7,084 nucleotides of DNA, taken from the NCBI GenBank assembly GCA_024641205.1, contig JAHEDM010000133.1, forward strand, positions 1 through 7,084, read 5' to 3'. Position 1 is the first letter of the stretch. Each line of letters starts with the position of its first letter. Shown here in pieces: positions 5,907 through 7,084 of this stretch. This stretch comes from Actinomycetes bacterium (GTDB lineage Bacteria; Actinomycetota; Acidimicrobiia; Spongiisociales; UBA4744). The position numbers were made by a program, and so were the translations under genes. The notes below the pieces were generated by a model that was not told the DNA's origin, searched no databases, and saw only the letters and a program-made list of their open reading frames with translations.

Positions 5907-5956
5907 GCCCCCGGCTCTCTCTCCCTTCTCCCTCCCGAAGCTCGAGAGCCGGGGGC
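5907..5956 (+). terminator. Terminator-like hairpin after the first secreted protein gene
   Basis: GCCCCCGGCTCTC (5907-5919) and GAGAGCCGGGGGC (5944-5956) are perfect reverse complements, giving a 13-bp, very GC-rich stem with a 24-base pyrimidine-rich loop. It begins 20 bases after the stop codon. No U-run follows, as is frequent for hairpin terminators in high-GC actinobacteria. It separates the secreted protein gene from the DUF1801 promoter at 5989, consistent with separate transcripts. Confidence 0.7.
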
Positions 5957-5988
5957 AGCCGCGTCCGGCGCGCCATCCCCGGCTTCGG

Positions 5989-5994
5989 TAGGCT
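5989..5994 (+). promoter_or_regulatory. Candidate leaderless -10 box of the DUF1801 gene
   Basis: TAGGCT lies 7 bases before the ATG at 6002, so the transcript should start at or by the start codon. No Shine-Dalgarno is present, which fits leaderless translation. The surrounding CGGTAGGCTCG is identical over 11 bases to the box before the MoxR operon. No clear -35 is seen. Confidence 0.5.
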
Positions 5995-6001
5995 CGCCGC
6001 C

Positions 6002-6457
6002 ATGCAATCCGATGCCACCAGCGTCGATCAGTACCTCGCCGAACTCGCCGATGATCGGCGCGCCGCCCTCGAGGAAGTCCGCGCGGTCATCCTCGAGAAC
6101 CTGCCGACCGGCTACGAAGAGGTCATGAATTGGGGGATGATCACCTACCAGGTCCCGCTCGAGATCCACCCCGACACGTACAACAAGAAACCGCTGATGT
6201 ATGCCGCCCTGGCCTCACAGAAGAACCACATGGCCCTCTACCTATCCAGTATCTACGCTCACGAAGCGACCGCAGCCACCTTCGAGGAGCAGTACCGGGC
6301 CACCGGCAAGCGGTACGACGTCGGCAAGTCGTGCGTTCGCTTCCGTACGATCGACGACCTACCGCTCGATCTCATAGGGCGGACCATCGGCGACCACCCG
6401 GTAGACGAGTTCGTCTCCGGCTACGAAGAGGCGCGCGCCTCCCGCCGATCCGGTTAG
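6002..6457 (+). CDS. DUF1801 (YdhG-like) domain protein
   Basis: This 151-aa cytoplasmic protein has the DUF1801 pattern: an N-terminal helix pair with VDQYLAELADDRRAALEEVR (residues 8-27), then GYEEVMNWGMITYQVP (37-52). The pattern continues with KKPLMYAALASQKNHMALYL (62-81) and GKSCVRFRTIDDLPLDLIGR (108-127). The length is usual for the family. The domain has a small alpha/beta fold; its biochemical role is not established, and no signal peptide or membrane segment is visible. I chose the ATG at 6002 because the -10 box ends 7 bases upstream; the longer reading from 5816 would run through the preceding gene and the terminator. It stands alone between two paralogous secreted protein genes, and a link to them in function is not indicated. 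Confidence 0.9.
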   Translation: MQSDATSVDQYLAELADDRRAALEEVRAVILENLPTGYEEVMNWGMITYQVPLEIHPDTYNKKPLMYAALASQKNHMALYLSSIYAHEATAATFEEQYRATGKRYDVGKSCVRFRTIDDLPLDLIGRTIGDHPVDEFVSGYEEARASRRSG

Positions 6458-6540
6458 CGAGCCGGCCCCGCCGATTCTCATGCGTTTTTCATCCCGCTCT
6501 TAGGTGAGGGGCATATCTTCGTTTACAAGAAACAGATTTC

Positions 6541-6545
6541 GGAGG
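6541..6545 (+). promoter_or_regulatory. Ribosome binding site of the second secreted protein
   Basis: GGAGG ends 6 bases before the ATG at 6552, the same spacing as in the paralogue at 5260. Both leaders then read TTGC or TTTTGC into ATGCG. A TATCTT (6514-6519) 32 bases before the ATG is a possible -10 box, but no -35 supports it. A T-run at 6485-6489 has no good stem before it, so I see no terminator for the DUF1801 gene. Confidence 0.65.
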
Positions 6546-6551
6546 TTTTGC

Positions 6552-7084
6552 ATGCGGAAAGCGATCACCGGGCTGGCGATAGTTGCCCTGGTAGCGGGCG
6601 TCGCCCTTGTGGCCGTTTCGCTCGGCGAAGCGCCATCGGCCATCGCCCAAGAAACCGAGGATCAGGTTTTCCATCAACCACTCGATGACGTCCTCAATGG
6701 CCTGGTCGACGACGGAGTGATCACTGCGGACCAGCGCGACAAAATCGCGGCAGCCTTTGAGGAAAGATTGGTTCGCTTCGGAAAGGGCTATCGGGGAACA
6801 CCTCACCTCGACACCGTGGCCGGGGTGCTGGGCATGGAGGTAGATGAGCTGGCTGCCAAGCTCAAGGAAGGGTCGACCATCGCCGATATCGCCGGCCCCG
6901 ACAAGATCGACGAGATCATGGCCGCACTGGTTGCCGAGCAAGAGGCTCGTCTGGACGAAGCTGTAGCGGACGGCCGGCTCACGGAGCAAGAGGCGGACGA
7001 GGTCCGCTCCGCTCTGGCAGAGCAGGTCACGGCCATGGTGAACGGCGAAGGCCCGATCGGCATGGGCCCCTTCGGCATGGAACA
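6552..7084 (+). CDS. Secreted helical protein, second paralogue, C-terminus cut by window edge
   Basis: The frame is open from the ATG at 6552 to the end of the window (177 complete codons). It begins MRK with a hydrophobic core and a likely signal peptidase site AIA|QE after residue 32, the same place as in the paralogue at 5260. The domain order is also the same: LDDVLNGLVDDGVITADQ, a short Gly/Arg linker, LDTVAGVLGMEVDELAAKL, EGSTIADIA, then LDEAVADGRLTEQEADEVR and VTAMVNGE. The last visible residues, IGMGPFGME, begin a Gly/Met/Phe tail like that of the first copy. The linker lacks the paired His of the first protein. Function is unknown for both; export is well supported. Confidence 0.88.
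   Translation, partial: MRKAITGLAIVALVAGVALVAVSLGEAPSAIAQETEDQVFHQPLDDVLNGLVDDGVITADQRDKIAAAFEERLVRFGKGYRGTPHLDTVAGVLGMEVDELAAKLKEGSTIADIAGPDKIDEIMAALVAEQEARLDEAVADGRLTEQEADEVRSALAEQVTAMVNGEGPIGMGPFGME

Noticed and set aside
5816..6001. N-terminal extension of the DUF1801 protein
   Set aside because: It overlaps the end of the secreted protein gene and the hairpin terminator; the sequence is Pro/Arg/Ser-rich and unlike the family, and a -10 box sits right before ATG 6002.
5455..6018. 187-aa minus-strand frame opposite the first secreted protein gene
   Set aside because: Antisense to a gene with clear signal peptide and a paralogue; runs through the terminator hairpin and has no family resemblance.
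6485..6489. T-run after the DUF1801 gene as a terminator
   Set aside because: The only nearby pairing is a 4-bp CCGG/CCGG stem around the stop codon, too short and too far from the T-run.
6489..6989. 166-aa minus-strand frame opposite the second secreted protein
   Set aside because: Antisense to a gene supported by its paralogue, signal peptide and ribosome binding site.

Overview
The window is GC-rich, compactly coded DNA that looks chromosomal and bacterial, most likely from an actinobacterium, possibly an Acidimicrobiia-type lineage. The pointers are an Rv3369-type PPOX flavoprotein (a family typical of F420-using actinobacteria), TAnnnT-type -10 boxes placed directly before start codons (leaderless starts), GTG starts and a MoxR/DUF58/DUF4129 membrane cluster. 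The lineage is an inference. I see no tRNA, rRNA, CRISPR array, insertion sequence or phage gene.

Bases 1-4028, minus strand: one tightly coupled operon, read from high to low coordinates. A candidate promoter (-35 at 4023-4028, -10 at 3999-4004) precedes a four-helix DUF4129 membrane protein, an uncharacterised two-helix membrane protein, a MoxR AAA+ ATPase, a DUF58 protein with a VWA-like fold, and a further membrane protein that leaves the window at base 1. The first three junctions are 4-base ATGA or GTGA overlaps, implying translational coupling. The last gene overlaps DUF58 and seems to start at a rare ATT codon behind a very good Shine-Dalgarno. MoxR ATPases are thought to act as chaperones that insert metal or remodel VWA-domain partners, so the likely product is a membrane-anchored MoxR/DUF58 machine. 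Its client cannot be told from the sequence.

Bases 4029-5116, minus strand: a two-gene unit, a PPOX-type flavoprotein followed 10 bases later by a Mug/TDG-type (family 2) uracil/mismatch-specific DNA glycosylase. A strong imperfect inverted repeat (4039-4078) lies between this unit and the MoxR operon promoter.

Bases 5117-7084, plus strand: a secreted helical protein (208 aa), a 13-bp perfect terminator-like hairpin, a DUF1801 protein with a leaderless-type promoter, then a second secreted protein clearly paralogous to the first and cut by the window end. The pair share signal peptide, ribosome-binding site layout and domain order. This recognisable but unassigned secreted family is the least explained part of the window.
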